Positions 21,992-35,500 of a stretch of DNA of 64,000 bases are shown here, in pieces. This DNA is from Solen grandis. Taxonomy: Eukaryota; Mollusca; Bivalvia; Adapedonta; Solenidae. The stretch spans positions 20,046,909-20,110,908 of the forward strand of contig CM037778.1 in assembly GCA_021229015.1 (NCBI GenBank), read 5' to 3'. The notes beneath the pieces were generated by a model. The model worked only from the letters and a program-made list of their open reading frames with translations. It was not told the origin of the DNA and ran no database searches. The stretch's first letter is position 1. Each line of letters starts with the position of its first letter. The translations under genes and the position numbers were made by a program.

Positions 21992-22606
21992 CAGTAGAAC
22001 CTCGCCAAACCAAACATCATTAAACCGAATTCCTCACCATTTCAAAGATTATTTTCGGTCCCGATTTCTTCCCTTCTTATGTTAACTAAAAATAAAATGT
22101 TTAATCCGAATTTCGCTATTTTGATTTTTTAACTATTTCGAAGTTAAATCTTGATCCCGAGGTCCCAATTTATGTATATATTTGAATTTTTATTTTGAAG
22201 TCAATTTTCATAAATTTTCGTGAACTAATTATTTTCCTTCTCATCATTCGTATCCGGTCAGTAACCTAGTTTATTTTGCGGCTGCACCTGGAGTGATGGC
22301 TCAGACAAGTTTTTCACACCTCTTTTTGAGATTGGATTGAGCAATGTGTGTCCGACCGGAAATGTTGATAAATGCTAATCAATATCTGATAGGTTACTTA
22401 ATATGCACGTGCCAGCAGATAAACCCAGGTGTCAGATCTTGAATACATTCTATATCATCTATATATGTAATTATATGCACTGGTAATGAAAACGCAGACA
22501 TGCACACTCAGAAACTATAATTTCCATTGGATTTTTAATCTGAATAATCGTTATTTCAAAGTTTTCAGCTTGGTCCCAAGGACTTTGGTTTAACGAGGTT
22601 CTACTG
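21992..22606 (+). mobile_element. pogo/Tigger-like MITE with TA target duplication
   Basis: The left end CAGTAGAACCTCG (21992) and right end CGAGGTTCTACTG (22594-22606) are perfect inverted repeats flanked by TA on both sides. Length is 615 bp with no transposase frame. The inner ends are also inverted (ACCGAATT..TTTCG on one side, TTTCAAAGTTTTCAGCTTGG on the other). A second copy lies inverted at 55284-56061. CAGTxGAACCTCG ends and a TA target are typical of pogo/Tigger-type MITEs. Confidence 0.85.
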
Positions 22607-23474
22607 TAGTAATATAACAAAGAATGGAAATAAGTTCAGAACTTTAACCTTTTTTTTGCCAGGAATTGTCAAAAAGAACCTTCAATTTGACAAAAACAAC
22701 CTTATAAAAAACCTTTAATTTCATCTTACCCTGCTGGAAGACCTGCAGTTGTGATTTTCTAATTCATCAATGTATAATTATACTTGGGATATGTGCAAAG
22801 AATTTGAATAAACCATCATATATAACTGAGGTATTGGCATTTTTTCAATGAGAGTATAGTAAGAATAAGCCATTATAAAAGTTTGGAATTAGAAAAGTTG
22901 CTAAACATGTTTGAGCAAGTTTTACTGTATGTTAATATTAAATTATATATGTTTGATATATAAATGTATATTTTTGTCTCTGTTATGATATTAGCAAGTT
23001 CAACTGTAAATGTTATTTTATATATGTGATGTAGTTGATATATAAATGTGCTAACAAATATAATATGCTGTTGTTACTCTCATATCATTTCTTGTTTTCA
23101 TTGTCTCTATGACCAATCCTGGTGTCTGCCTGGTAGAGTGATTTGCCCAGTTAACCAGCAGTTCATGGTTTATACACTGGGTGTGACATAATAAAGTTGC
23201 TGAAATTTTATGCCATGGTTCATTGGCACATTACCCACTGTGGATCCATAGGCTGTGGGTTTAAAACCTATTTGGGGGCAAGATTTTTCTTTACAATCCC
23301 AGTTGCAAAGTACTGGTCCAACCCAGGAACTGTTGAGAGGAACTAGTATAAGTCATTCAAACCTGTTTCCAAATCAATTAACTATGAAAATTAAACCAAA
23401 GTAAGTCCATAAATGACTTCATCTTCTTGTGTTAAATGAAGAATAGATTAATGTTTAATGTTTTTATTTTTCAG
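22607..23474. other. Intronic sequence, nothing firmly recognised
   Basis: AT-rich, with degenerate tRNA-like stretches near 23119-23180 and 23230-23280 (GTGGGTTTAAAACC). No exon with suitable phases to bridge 21988 and 23475 was found by eye. Confidence 0.35.
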
Positions 23475-23533
23475 AGCTTAAGAAGTTATCTGCTGAGTAC
23501 AGAGAGAAGTTTTCACCAGGAGATAAGTGCATG
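23475..23533 (+). CDS. Tudor gene, exon with domain start
   Basis: A pyrimidine-rich tract and CAG (to 23474) give an exon of 59 bases: AG completes a split codon (phase 1 entry, GAG expected), then LKKLSAEYREKFSPGDKCM to the phase-0 donor ATG|GTATGG. The GDKC motif at the end is the first strand of the Tudor-like barrel. Confidence 0.65.
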
Positions 23534-26500
23534 GTATGGTACTGATAAATTTATTTATACCTCTTAAACTGTAAACTGTAACTAGAGTTGCATCCGCAAC
23601 ATCATCGGTTTTCTCACTTAGATAAGCTTCATACAATGCTATTGTTACTTCTTCTATCATTCCTTTCACTTTTTTATATGAAATTGTACCTCTTTTTTAT
23701 AAAGCTAAATAAACTGTGTCCTACATTTGTAAAACAACCAATAAAGGTTAACATCATCCCGGCCGTGGTATACAGACACGTATGGCCAATACACTGAGAA
23801 CTATACACACCCCCAGTTCACCAGTACAGGTAGACCAGCATTAGACTGCGGAAATCACTTGACCCGAGTTGTTTACATCATCCCAGCTACGCTGTGGTCA
23901 AATGGCCAATAATACACTGAGAAATATACACACCCCAGTACAAGTAAGATAAGCGTTGGACTGAAATATTTTAAAAATTGGGCTTTCGCTACGTATGGGA
24001 AATCTAACATAACTCGACCATTTTTTACCCGATCTTCAAAAACTGCATATCGTTAGAAAGGTAAATAAACATTCTATAAATCTGATAATAAAATTATAAT
24101 GATATGTGATTAACCTCTGAGATAAATGCAGAAAACCACTGTGTGTACCTATAATTGAGTTTTTTCATAATTATTTTTTTCATTTGATGTCTGACTTTTA
24201 AAATTTTGGTACCGTTAGAAAGGTCTCTTAAAGCATAACATTTTATACCCGTTATGTCTCGATAGAATATTTACCGTTTTTGAGCTATATGAGGTCAAAG
24301 AAAAAATCGATATTGCTGATATGACCTTGACCTTTACTACCTTTTATTATTTTAAAGTATAAGCTGATTAAGAACATCATACTGCACATTCAGTGAAAAT
24401 TTCATGAAAATCGAACAAGAAATAAATACAGGAGAACGAAAAAACATGAAAAAATGACGAAAAATGAAATATTTTAAAAACTTGAAATTTTTATTTTTTC
24501 CGTATTCAGTGATCTTTGAACGCCTCTAGCGGATAAACGGTGCATTTCCTGAAATTGCCACACTATATATTTTGTGCGGCTAGGTCTCGCGAATCTGTTT
24601 AAACAAACAAAATTCTTCTATCTTATCAAAGTCGGCCAATATTTCTGTTTAAAGGGACCTACCATATTTTCTCTTAAAAAACGCGTTATTTCCAAGATTC
24701 GAACTTTGGTCCCCTCCTGAACAGGAAATGATATCTTTTTTGAACTTCTAGACCTATATATTTTGTTGGGGTGCCAATAAGGAACAGAATAAAAAAAACC
24801 GTATCTAAATCCGACTTTGGATTTTGGAGATTTTTCAATACAATCAATTACATAATAAACGCCACCTAGCGGCACAATGGGAGACAAATCTGAAAAAATG
24901 GCTCCTAAGGATCTAAGTCAGGACAATGTGAATAAGTGTTAAAAATTTCATGGTCGTAGCTTAATCCTACGTTACTGTAGGCTCGGGACAAATTTTTGAC
25001 AGAAGAAGAAAAATAAAAAAAAAAAAAAAAAATGACAAATAAACACAACGAGAACAATAGGTTTTCGCACTTCGCAGTTGTGCGAAAACCTAAATAGCTA
25101 AATTGATCACTTGGTCAAAGGTCAAGGTCACACTGACCTCCATGGGGAGGGTTTGAGGTCGGGGGAGCATAGGGGGCATATGTGTTGTTCTAACAATTCT
25201 TGTTATACAATATTGTGACCAAGATTGGATAATGTGAATGAGCAAAATATCTCAACCAAGTTTGATATTCAGCCAAGATATCTTTAACACTGTAGATTTA
25301 TGGCCCTTCTGTTGATGAAAAATTGCAATATAACAGTGTCTGTCCTCTAACACTGACAAAAGTGAACCCATTGTTACCAAACTTTGTCGCAATTTGTATT
25401 GGCACAGAATCTCAATCTAGTTTAAAAGCCAGTCAGAATATCCCAGACACTCCAGAGTTACAATCCTTGAATTGATAAAATTGCTTGATGGACGTATTTG
25501 CGATAACCAGCTTTTTTGTCTTTAAAATGAATTAGTGAAAGACCATAACTTCAGAATTATTAAACTGACTGTCATCAAACTTCACTATTTCCAGGACTAC
25601 ATTCTCATCAAGGGCCATAATTCTCAGGTCCAATTTTACCAAACTTATTTCCTCCTTTTAAAAAAAACCCCCAAAACAGACGAATGTTGGCACACATTTG
25701 GTGCTCTAGTGTTTTTTTTGAAGGAGTAGATCTTCATGTTTGTGAATTAAGTTGCTGTTCTGTTTCATTAATGACGCAGATAATTATTTTGTTCATGTTT
25801 AAAATGGATGTTTCCAGTGCAAAATAACTAAAAGAAAAATATGTAAACAAAATATAAGACATTAAAAGTGTTAATGGTTATGATTAAAATATCTGAGTAA
25901 CATATCCACTTGTATCAAATTTGTGCAGAATTTCATTGCATGCTTTTTAGCGATGTTGCTTTTCAAGATGTACATTTGGATTATAGCTACTGAAGACTAA
26001 AAATACAAGTAATGGCAACACTAAATTATTTTGTTGTAATAAGTGAACATCAATAAAAATGAAGTTGAATGTTCATTACTTTGTCATTTCTGAATTGGAC
26101 TTAAAAGGTGAAATCAGTATTAAAATAAGTTGGGTCAAATTACAAAATCATTTATATAATAGTTATTTCCACTTTTGAGTGTAGAGTGTATCAAAGGTGA
26201 GACAACAATTTGGTGTCATGTTGCAGCCCTCATTCACTACTGTGATGTTTTGATAAAGGTTAGAGGGGGTCACAGTGAGGCTGTCAAATCTGTTACATAC
26301 TGATCCTTGAAATGATCATGAAGCATGAAGAAGAGTATAATTGGTAAGATAATTGGCTGCACTTGAACCTAACAGTGGGAGACCAATATGAAACCCACTC
26401 TGTCTCCTACAGGGGTCTGTATAGCTGACTAGTCATATACTACTAAAGACAAAGTAGAGAAATATTTTATTGGGCAACTTCTTTCACTTACCTGAATAGA

Positions 26501-29500
26501 AAGAGCTCAAATAGAGTTGGTAAGATGAACAAATAATCATTGTCTGCTTATCTGCTTTTTAGGACGATTTTGATTAAATCTGGATACTGTGTTTCTTACA
26601 TATTGGCAAAGTTTAGATATTGTCAGTATCATGCCAAATATGTTTATTGTTGCTTTAGTCTCAATGGCTCAAATATCAATGGTACTCATGTGAGTGATAT
26701 ATAGGGTGTTCATTGGTCCTCTTTTTTAGGAGTTCAGAAAAAAAAAAATCATTCACAAAGACAGGAAAGAAGTATTTCAAAAGGTCATAGAAAATATGCA
26801 CAAAGTTCATTGATAAAAGTATGTCACAAAGTTAAAAAAAAATGAGTTATGAAAAAAGGTATGTCACAAAGGTCATTTGATGATTATACATAAAGGCAGG
26901 TAGACTACAGTAGAGTTCATTAACATTAAGGTGATGGAATCTGATAGACATAGTTAGAATATAGAAAGTTAACCATTTCCCTCATATACACTCATTTTGA
27001 CGCACTCAATAGGTACCACATAAAGCCTGATCTGTAGAAAACCACACTTAAACCTTACCAAATTTAATTATAAAGTCCTCATTTCCAGACCTGAGGAGCA
27101 GCAACCAGCATAAAACCTGATCAGCATGCGAGTTACTTGCAGGCTGATCTGGTTTTATGCTGTTTGCATAGGTCTTTTCATGGTGTCCTCTATGAGGGAA
27201 AGGGTTAATAAATAAAACATGCAATGCAGTATTTCAGTAACTTGTTAAAATTGTATCATGATGTTTTTGTTAAAAAAATGTAAAAAAACATAAAGTGTTC
27301 ACTGAGTTAATTTAATACATGTATAATGAAAATTGTTTTCCTTGCCTTGTTAATTTAAAAAAAAAAAAATTAAAAGAGTTTATATACCAGTAATCATTAA
27401 TATAAACCATGGTTAAAATTTAGCTATTGATTACAACCATGGTTTAATTAAAGTTATTGTTAAGGCTGTGGTTAGCAAATGTATGAATTTGGTTAAAATC
27501 AAACTAGCCATCGTTTTGGTTAGATTAACCAATCTCTCAAATGCAGGTTAAAATATGGTAAGCTAACCAAATGGTTAAACTAATTTATATAAGTGGTTAC
27601 CCAGGGTTATGATTAGTTAAAACTTATTTGTTTTAATTATGTTGATTGGTACTTATAAATCCCTCTTGATATCTCCTGTGTTGGACCAGTAGTTTGAAAA
27701 AGCCTTGCCCCAGCAGGGTTTGAACTGATAACCCTTGGGTCAGCCATTGGACCTTTTATTAAAAGATAACCATGAGGCCAAAATAAATATATAGTTCCGT
27801 TTCTGGTCTCCTGACCGACCCTCTGCCTTTAAAAAAATATTTACTTTTTTTTTTTACCTTTTGTTTCATTTAAAAAAAAAATCCCAACTTTCCTACCCTC
27901 TTTGGTTTTTGCCTGGGTTAGCAGTTTAACTGTGGTGCTGTAGGTAGTTTGCAATTCAATCATGAAAACTCCCAACTGTCAGTAGATATATATGGAGGTA
28001 TGGCAATCAAAGTAGTTGATGCTACACTAGATAGCATGTGAATAGTTTGTATACACTGAGAAAAGGGTACATCTTTCCATAACTCTCACACTGATTAACA
28101 ATAGAAACTCAACCACTGTGTCATTTTGATTTTCACTTCCTTCAGATATGGGATGTATTTCCTAATTACTGAACTCCACCCTCATTTTGTATTCATCTTG
28201 TCATGGTACACGCCCAGTATATGTATTCTGATTATGTTTATGAAGTATAACTTTAGACCCCCAGACGCTGTCACTCTTAATGCCATACTAGCGTACCTGG
28301 GGTTGACAGTAATCAGGTGAACACAATGCTCTACCAGCCCAGCGGCTGAGGTACCTACCCAAGATGATGAAGTGATTATTTCTTTTTGAAGGTATTCTAA
28401 AACCTTTCTATAGGTTGATGATTTTGTTATCATGAACCAAATGTGGCTTAGAGAAGTGTATACAAAACTGGAGGCTGTTGCAATTTATGTCCATAGTGTG
28501 ATAAGCAGGGATTTTATAAACATGGAAAATGATTTAACAGTTAACGGAGAGTTAAGGTAAGGTCTCTGTGTTCCTTGAAGCTGACTATACATAGGTATAC
28601 AGCCTTATTACTTTACTTCTTACAGTGTCTGTCTGTCCGTCCATTAAGTTAATTAGATAATGGACTAACAATGTTTGAATGTGTTGTGCCGAAACTTATT
28701 TTATTAAATGTTCCATGGCAACTTTGATATCAAATCTTCCTCAAGCCCCTGCTTCTAATTTGTGAAGTGGTGAAAAATGTCTCATGGCATTTATTGCATC
28801 ACTACTCTCTTCTTTTCTGACCATGCTATTCACAAGACTGTTCATCACTTTCAGATCTAACTCTCTCTCTAACTTTATTAAAATTTGATTGCATCTCACT
28901 TCTGTTGATTTATTTTTTACCTTACTAATGGTCAAGTTTTGGCAGATTTAAATATTGTTATTCTGTATCTGATCTTTACCAAAATTGGTTACAATGTACA
29001 CAGGCACAATAACCTTGATCAAGTTTGATAACCAGCAAGAAAGTTCCAGATGCTCCATAGTTACGGCATTGAAGTATTGAAATGATGTGCACACTTTAAC
29101 TTTGATTAACATAAACCAATCTTCACCAAACTTTGTCATAATCTGTATTGGCACAAAATCTTGACCTAGTTTGATAACCAGTCACTCTAGTGTAATGGCT
29201 CTTGAATTTAAAAAAAGAAGCTAAATTAAAGGCGCCAATCTTCCATAACTGGCAAGTATTAACTTGAAATCACCAAACTTGGTCATAATATTTGCAAAAT
29301 ATTTCTTGGCAAAGTCTGATAACCAGCTAAAAGGTCCTATTCACTCAAGAGAAATGACCTTTGAGTTGATAAAATTGCAGCACAGGCGTATTTTATGATA
29401 ATCATTACTCTTGTTTTTATATGCCTGAGGAGATTTTAAGTTATGCCCCTGGTTTTCTGTACATATATCTGCAGGTCTGTTAGCAATTTCATGTCCAATC

Positions 29501-32500
29501 TCTATCTTTTAGCCACTTGAAGGAAATAAGTATTTGTCCGAAATTTTTGTACAAAGTTCAGCATTGGTCAAGGTCAAGGTAGCATGTAGAGGCCACATGT
29601 CATACCATTATAAAGTGTAAATACATTCTGTTCGAGCTATGCCGACGCACAGTTGAATTGTCAATAGAATAACCATCTATTATTTTGAATAATTTCATTG
29701 AAATTAATGTATGTGTCATTGAAAAATTAAGCTCTCTTCAATAATGAGTAAAACCACACAGTTGACTTTTCATAAGACTATGTAAGGTGTGCGTTATTTA
29801 CAGCCATCTCAGGTCCCTTCGCATTTGCCTTCCCAACTGCTCTTTCAAGAGGTCATCTAATTTCATAGGAGTTATGGCCCTTTTATTAATAAAAATGTAT
29901 GATTTCACTTTGTTTACACTCAAGCATCTTCGTTTCTTAAGCAGTCATTTTGAAATTTCATGACAATGTTTATGGCCACAATTTCTCGGCCAAGTGTGAC
30001 TTCAAATTTTGACCAAAGGTACAGTTCGTTTGTGGAATTGAAATGATCTCATGGACTATCTATTAAGTACATCTATGTTATGATATAGGAACTTTTACTG
30101 ACAATGATGGCACTTTTTCTCAGGTGAGCATTTCAGGGCCATCTTGGCCCTCTTTTTTTTTTTTCTTTTTTCTCAGTCAATTGTTACTTTCATTCACATA
30201 TTTTTAGCTCGTCTGTTTTTTTGAAGAAAAAAATACAAGCTATTGTCGTAACTCCAACGTCCGCGTTGTCGTCGTTGTTTGGCGTCATTGTCCGGAATCT
30301 TAAGGTTGGCCATGACTATTTAATATATAATTTTCATTTTTGGTATGCATATTCATCTTGACAAGACCTATCCAGACATATGCAAATATTTCACCTATTG
30401 ACCTTGATCTTGACCTTTTTCTGTAACTTTTGAAAACTTTAAAATGCCTGTCATTTCAGAACCATTGTCAACAGGGCACCGATATATCACATGTGAATTT
30501 CTTGTGGCAAGACCTTTCCATCAATGTTACACTTTTGGGCTTTTGACCTTGACTTTTGAACTTTGACCTATTTTTGAAATGTTTAACAAAAAAACTAATG
30601 TTGGCCATTTTTTTTTTTTTTTTTTTGTAATACAACTTTTGTTTTTGGTATGTATATTCATCTTTGCCAGGGCTTTTCAGATATACCTCAGCATTTGATC
30701 TATCGACCTTGACCTTTGACCTATTTTTGCTGTAACTTTTGAAAACTTGAAAATGCCTGTCATTTCAGAACTGTAATGAACAGGGCACTGATATTTCACA
30801 TGTGAATTCCTTGTTGCAAGACCTTTCCATCAATGTTACATTTTTGGACTTTTGATCTTAACCTTTGAACTTTGACCAATAATTGAAATGTTTAGCAAAA
30901 AAACTTAATGTTGACCATAACTTCTTTACTATTTGACATACAACCTTTATTTTTGGTAAGCGTATCCATTTTTGCAAGGGCTATTTAGATATACCTCAGT
31001 ATTTCATCTATGGACCTTGACCTTTGACCTTCTTTAACTTTTGAAAACTTGGTAACTAATATTTTATATATCGACCTTGTCCTTAAACTTTTGTCATATT
31101 TTTAATTTATCTACTTTTTTTTTTTAAAAAAAAAAGTCTTTAAATTTTACAGTTTTGTGTTGATTATCAAATCTCAAAGGATTAGCAATTATGATATTTA
31201 GCTCACCTGAGCACGAAGTGCTCAAGGTGAGCTTTTGTGATCACCCTGCGTCCGTCGTCGTCCGTCATGTGTCTTCCGTCGTCAACAATTTACTTTAAAT
31301 GACATCTCCTTTGAAACCACTGGGCAGAATTTGATAAAACTTGGCAGGGGTGTTTCTTGGGTGAACCTTCACAAAAGTTGCTAAAATAAACTTGATCCAT
31401 GTGGAACTCTGGTTACCATGGCAACAAAAAGAAAAAAATTATGAAAACTTTAAAAATCATCTCCTTCAAAAGTATTGGTCAGATTTCAAAATATTTTGGT
31501 ACAGATGTTCCTTGGGTAACTCTCTACCAAGATTGCTAAAAATTTTCCGATCCGTAAAAAAACTTGGCTGCCAGGGGCGGGGCTTATGTGCCTAATATGT
31601 ATATAGTGAATCTTAAAACGACATCTCCTCTGAAATCACTGGAGAGAATTTGATTAAATTTGGCAGGGATGATCTTTGGGTGAAGCTTCACAAAAGTTAT
31701 TGAAATCATTCTGATCCATAGAAAAACATGGCCGCCAGGGGCGGGGCTAATTTGACTTATATGTATATAGTGAAATCTTTAAATGACATCTCCTCTGAAA
31801 CTGCTGGACAGAATTTGATAAAACTTTACAGGGATCATCTCCTTCAAAACTACTGGCCAGATTTCAAAATGTTTTAATACAGACTGATGTCCCTTGGGTA
31901 ACTGTATACTCAGCCGAGCTATCCAGGGCCATCATGGCCCTCTTGTTTAATTACATATTTTACGTCTTTGTGTTATATATATATATTCTATTTCATGCAT
32001 AGGTCAAGGTCATCCTTCATGGTCAAAGGTCAAATTTAAAGGGTATGGTACTTTAACTTTGCATTAAAAGGCTTACAGTTTTAGTTGTGATTTTCAAAGT
32101 CAACTTTTTTAAATGTTTAACCAAAATATGTAACGTTGGCAAAAACAGATGAGCGTTGGCACCTGCATGCGGTGCTCTTGTTTTCACTTGCTTTGGAATT
32201 ATTCAGAAATTTAAATTACAAGCAATCCTCTATATTGCACTTGCTTCTTCCCTTTGTCAGATCATATAAATGCCATATAATTGCAATATGCAAAACAACC
32301 ATTAGAAGGTTTTCCATATAATTGACATATAACAAGACATATATGTCCAGTACACCTCAACCTATAACTGCAGTTTAACTATTCACCAAATAGACAATAG
32401 TTATGGTTGTCATAAATGAAACCTTTATATGGCCATTATAAAGACCCTATAAGGCAAACACATTTTTAGCTCACCTGAGCACAACGTGCTCATGGTGAAC

Positions 32501-35500
32501 TTTTGTGATCGCCTTTTGTCCGTCTTCCGTCGTCCGTCCGTGCGTCCGTCGTCAACAATTTCTTTAAACAACATCTTCTTAACGTAAAACTTCACAGGAA
32601 TGTTCATTATGGGGCCCTTTACCAAAGTTGTTAAAATTATTTTGATTGGTCAAAAATCTAGGTCACAGGAGCTAAAAATAGATTTTAAAATGAAAATTTT
32701 AAAAATCTTTTCCGAAACCACAACGCCTAGCCTTTTGATTTTTAGCTCACCTGAGCACGTGTGCTCAGGATGAGCTTTTAGGATCGATGAATGTCCGTCC
32801 GTCCGTCTGTCCGTCGTCCACAATTTGTTCGTTTGCACTCTAGCATCTTCATTTTATGAGCAATTATCTTCAAACTTTAAAACAATGTTTATAACCATAA
32901 AATCTCGGCCAAGTTCGATTATGGCTGATATCGGAACATTAGGTCAGGAGTTATGCCCCTTTTAAAATTCAAAAAAGCCAGATTTCACATTGTTTGCACT
33001 CTAGCATCTTCATTTCATGAGCAATTATCTTCAAACTTTATATCAATGTTTACGACCAAGTTTGATTATGGCTGATATCGTACCATTAGGTCAGGAGTTA
33101 CGCCCCTTTTAATATTAAAAAAATGCCATATTTCACTTTGTTTACACTCTAGCATCTTCATCTTTTGAGCAATCATCTTCAAACTTTATGGCAATGCTTA
33201 TGACCATAATGTCTCGATTGAGTTTGATTATGACTGAGATCAGTTGATTAGGTCAGGAGTTAAGCCCCTTTTAATATTAAAAAAATGCCAGATTTCACTT
33301 TGTTTACACTCTAGCATCTTCATCTTTTGAGCAATCATCTTCAAACTTTATTACAATGTTTATGACCATAATGTCTCGATTGAGTTTGATTAATGCTGAG
33401 ATCCGTCAATTAGGTCAGGAGTTATGCCCCTTTTAATATAAAAAAAGCTATATTTCACGTTGTTTACACTCTAGCATCTTCCTTTTTTTAGCAATCATCT
33501 TCAAACTTTATGACATTGTTAATGACCATAATGTCTCTGTTGAGTTCAATTGTGGCTGAGATGGGTCATTTAGGTCAGGAGTTATGCCCCTTTTAATACA
33601 AAAAATGCAAGATTTCACTTTGTTTATTCTCTACCAACTTCATTTTTTTAACAATCATTTTTAAACTTTAAGACAATGTTTATGCCCGTAATCTCACAAT
33701 CGGGTTCAATTATAACTGATATTGACTTGTAAATTTAGGAGTTATGCCCATTTCACCATAAAAAAAAACCAGATTTCACTTTTACACTCAATCATCTTTA
33801 TTTCTTAAGCAATCATCTTTCTCAGGTGAGCGACCAAGGGCCATCTTGGCCCTCTTGTTGGTATGTAGCATGATCTTATGACTCTCTACCAAGATTGTTC
33901 AAATTATGGCCCTGGGGTCAAAATTTACCCCGTCCAAGGGGTCACTTGATTTAACATAGGCTAATATAGGAAAAACTTGAAAAAATCTTCTTCTCAGAAA
34001 CCACAAGGCCTAGCCTTTTGATTTTTGGGTATGTACTATGATCTTATGACTCTCTACCAAGATTGTTCAAATTATGACCCTGGGGTCACTTGATTTAACA
34101 ATAATATAGGAAAACTAAAATCTTAAACCACAAGGCCTGGGGTTTAGATATTTGGTGTGCACATTGTCTAGTAGATCACTACCAGTTTGTTCAAATCATG
34201 ACCCTGGGGTCAAAATTGGCTCTGCCCCAGGGGTCACTTGATTTTACACAGCCTAATGATATCAGGTGAGCGAACCAGGGCCATCATGGACCTCTTGTTT
34301 CTATATTTCTATTTTTGGTAAGGGTAATTATATCAATAAAGCTAGAGATGTACTTGTAATCAGAAAACACTGATGTGGTTCAACGTACTTAAGGATGACC
34401 TGGTGATGTTAGAAAGACATTGATTTTACATATCCAGCTGTCACTGGTGGCCTTGAAATATAGATACTGTAACTCTGGTTATATTGTGCTAAAATTTAAG
34501 ACAATAAATCATTTGATAGCTATTATATACATGTAGTTTGAATTCATCTTTACAGAGGTGGGGCTATATAGAAACCACGCTTTTCACATGCTGTAATGTC
34601 CTTTACTAGTTCTAGTTTCATAAATATTTATAAATGATGTATTAAGGACGTCATATCTAGTCTATAATAGCATTTATGTTTTAAAAAAAGTTTTTTTAAT
34701 TTTTTAAAATTTATTAACTAAAAAGTATCCTTTAAAAATAACATCAACAGAAAACTTATGTCAGTTTTTTTTTTGCTCCTAACATGTTCAGTTGTGAAGT
34801 TTGATAGTAACATTTTATTTTTATGCCCCCGGATCAATATATTGGGGCATATTGTTAGCTCACCTGAGCACAACGTGCTCATCGTGAGCTTTTGTGATCG
34901 CCTTTTGTCTGTCGTCCGTGTGTGCGTGCGTCCATGCGTCCGTTGTCAGCAATTTCTTTAAACAACATCTCCTTCTAAACTACTCACTGGATTTTGATAA
35001 AACTTCACAGGAATGTTCATTATGGGGCCCTTTACCTTTCTTCTCAGAAACCACAAGACCTGGAGTTTAGATATTTTGTATGTAGCATGATCTTATGACT
35101 CTCTACCAAGTTTGTTCAAATCATGACCCTTGGGTCAAAATTGGCTCTGCCCCAGGGGTCACTTGATTTTACATAGCCTAATGATACCAGGTGAGCGATC
35201 CAGGGCAATCATGGCCCTCTTGTTTTTGGTCTGTCTGTCTGTTTGTCTGTTATAACAAAACTTTAACCTTGACCATAACTTGGAAGTCCATCCATCTACA
35301 GCCTCCAAACTTTATAGGTGCATGCACCTTGATGATCTCTACATGTCAGGTAACCTTGACATTTGAATGACCTTGACCCCCAAGGTCTAAGCAGCCATCT
35401 TCACATAGCAACATCTTAATATTGCAACATCTGAATATCGAAACATTTGAACATAGCAACCCCTTAATATAGCAACCTGAATAAAGCAACATCTGAATAT

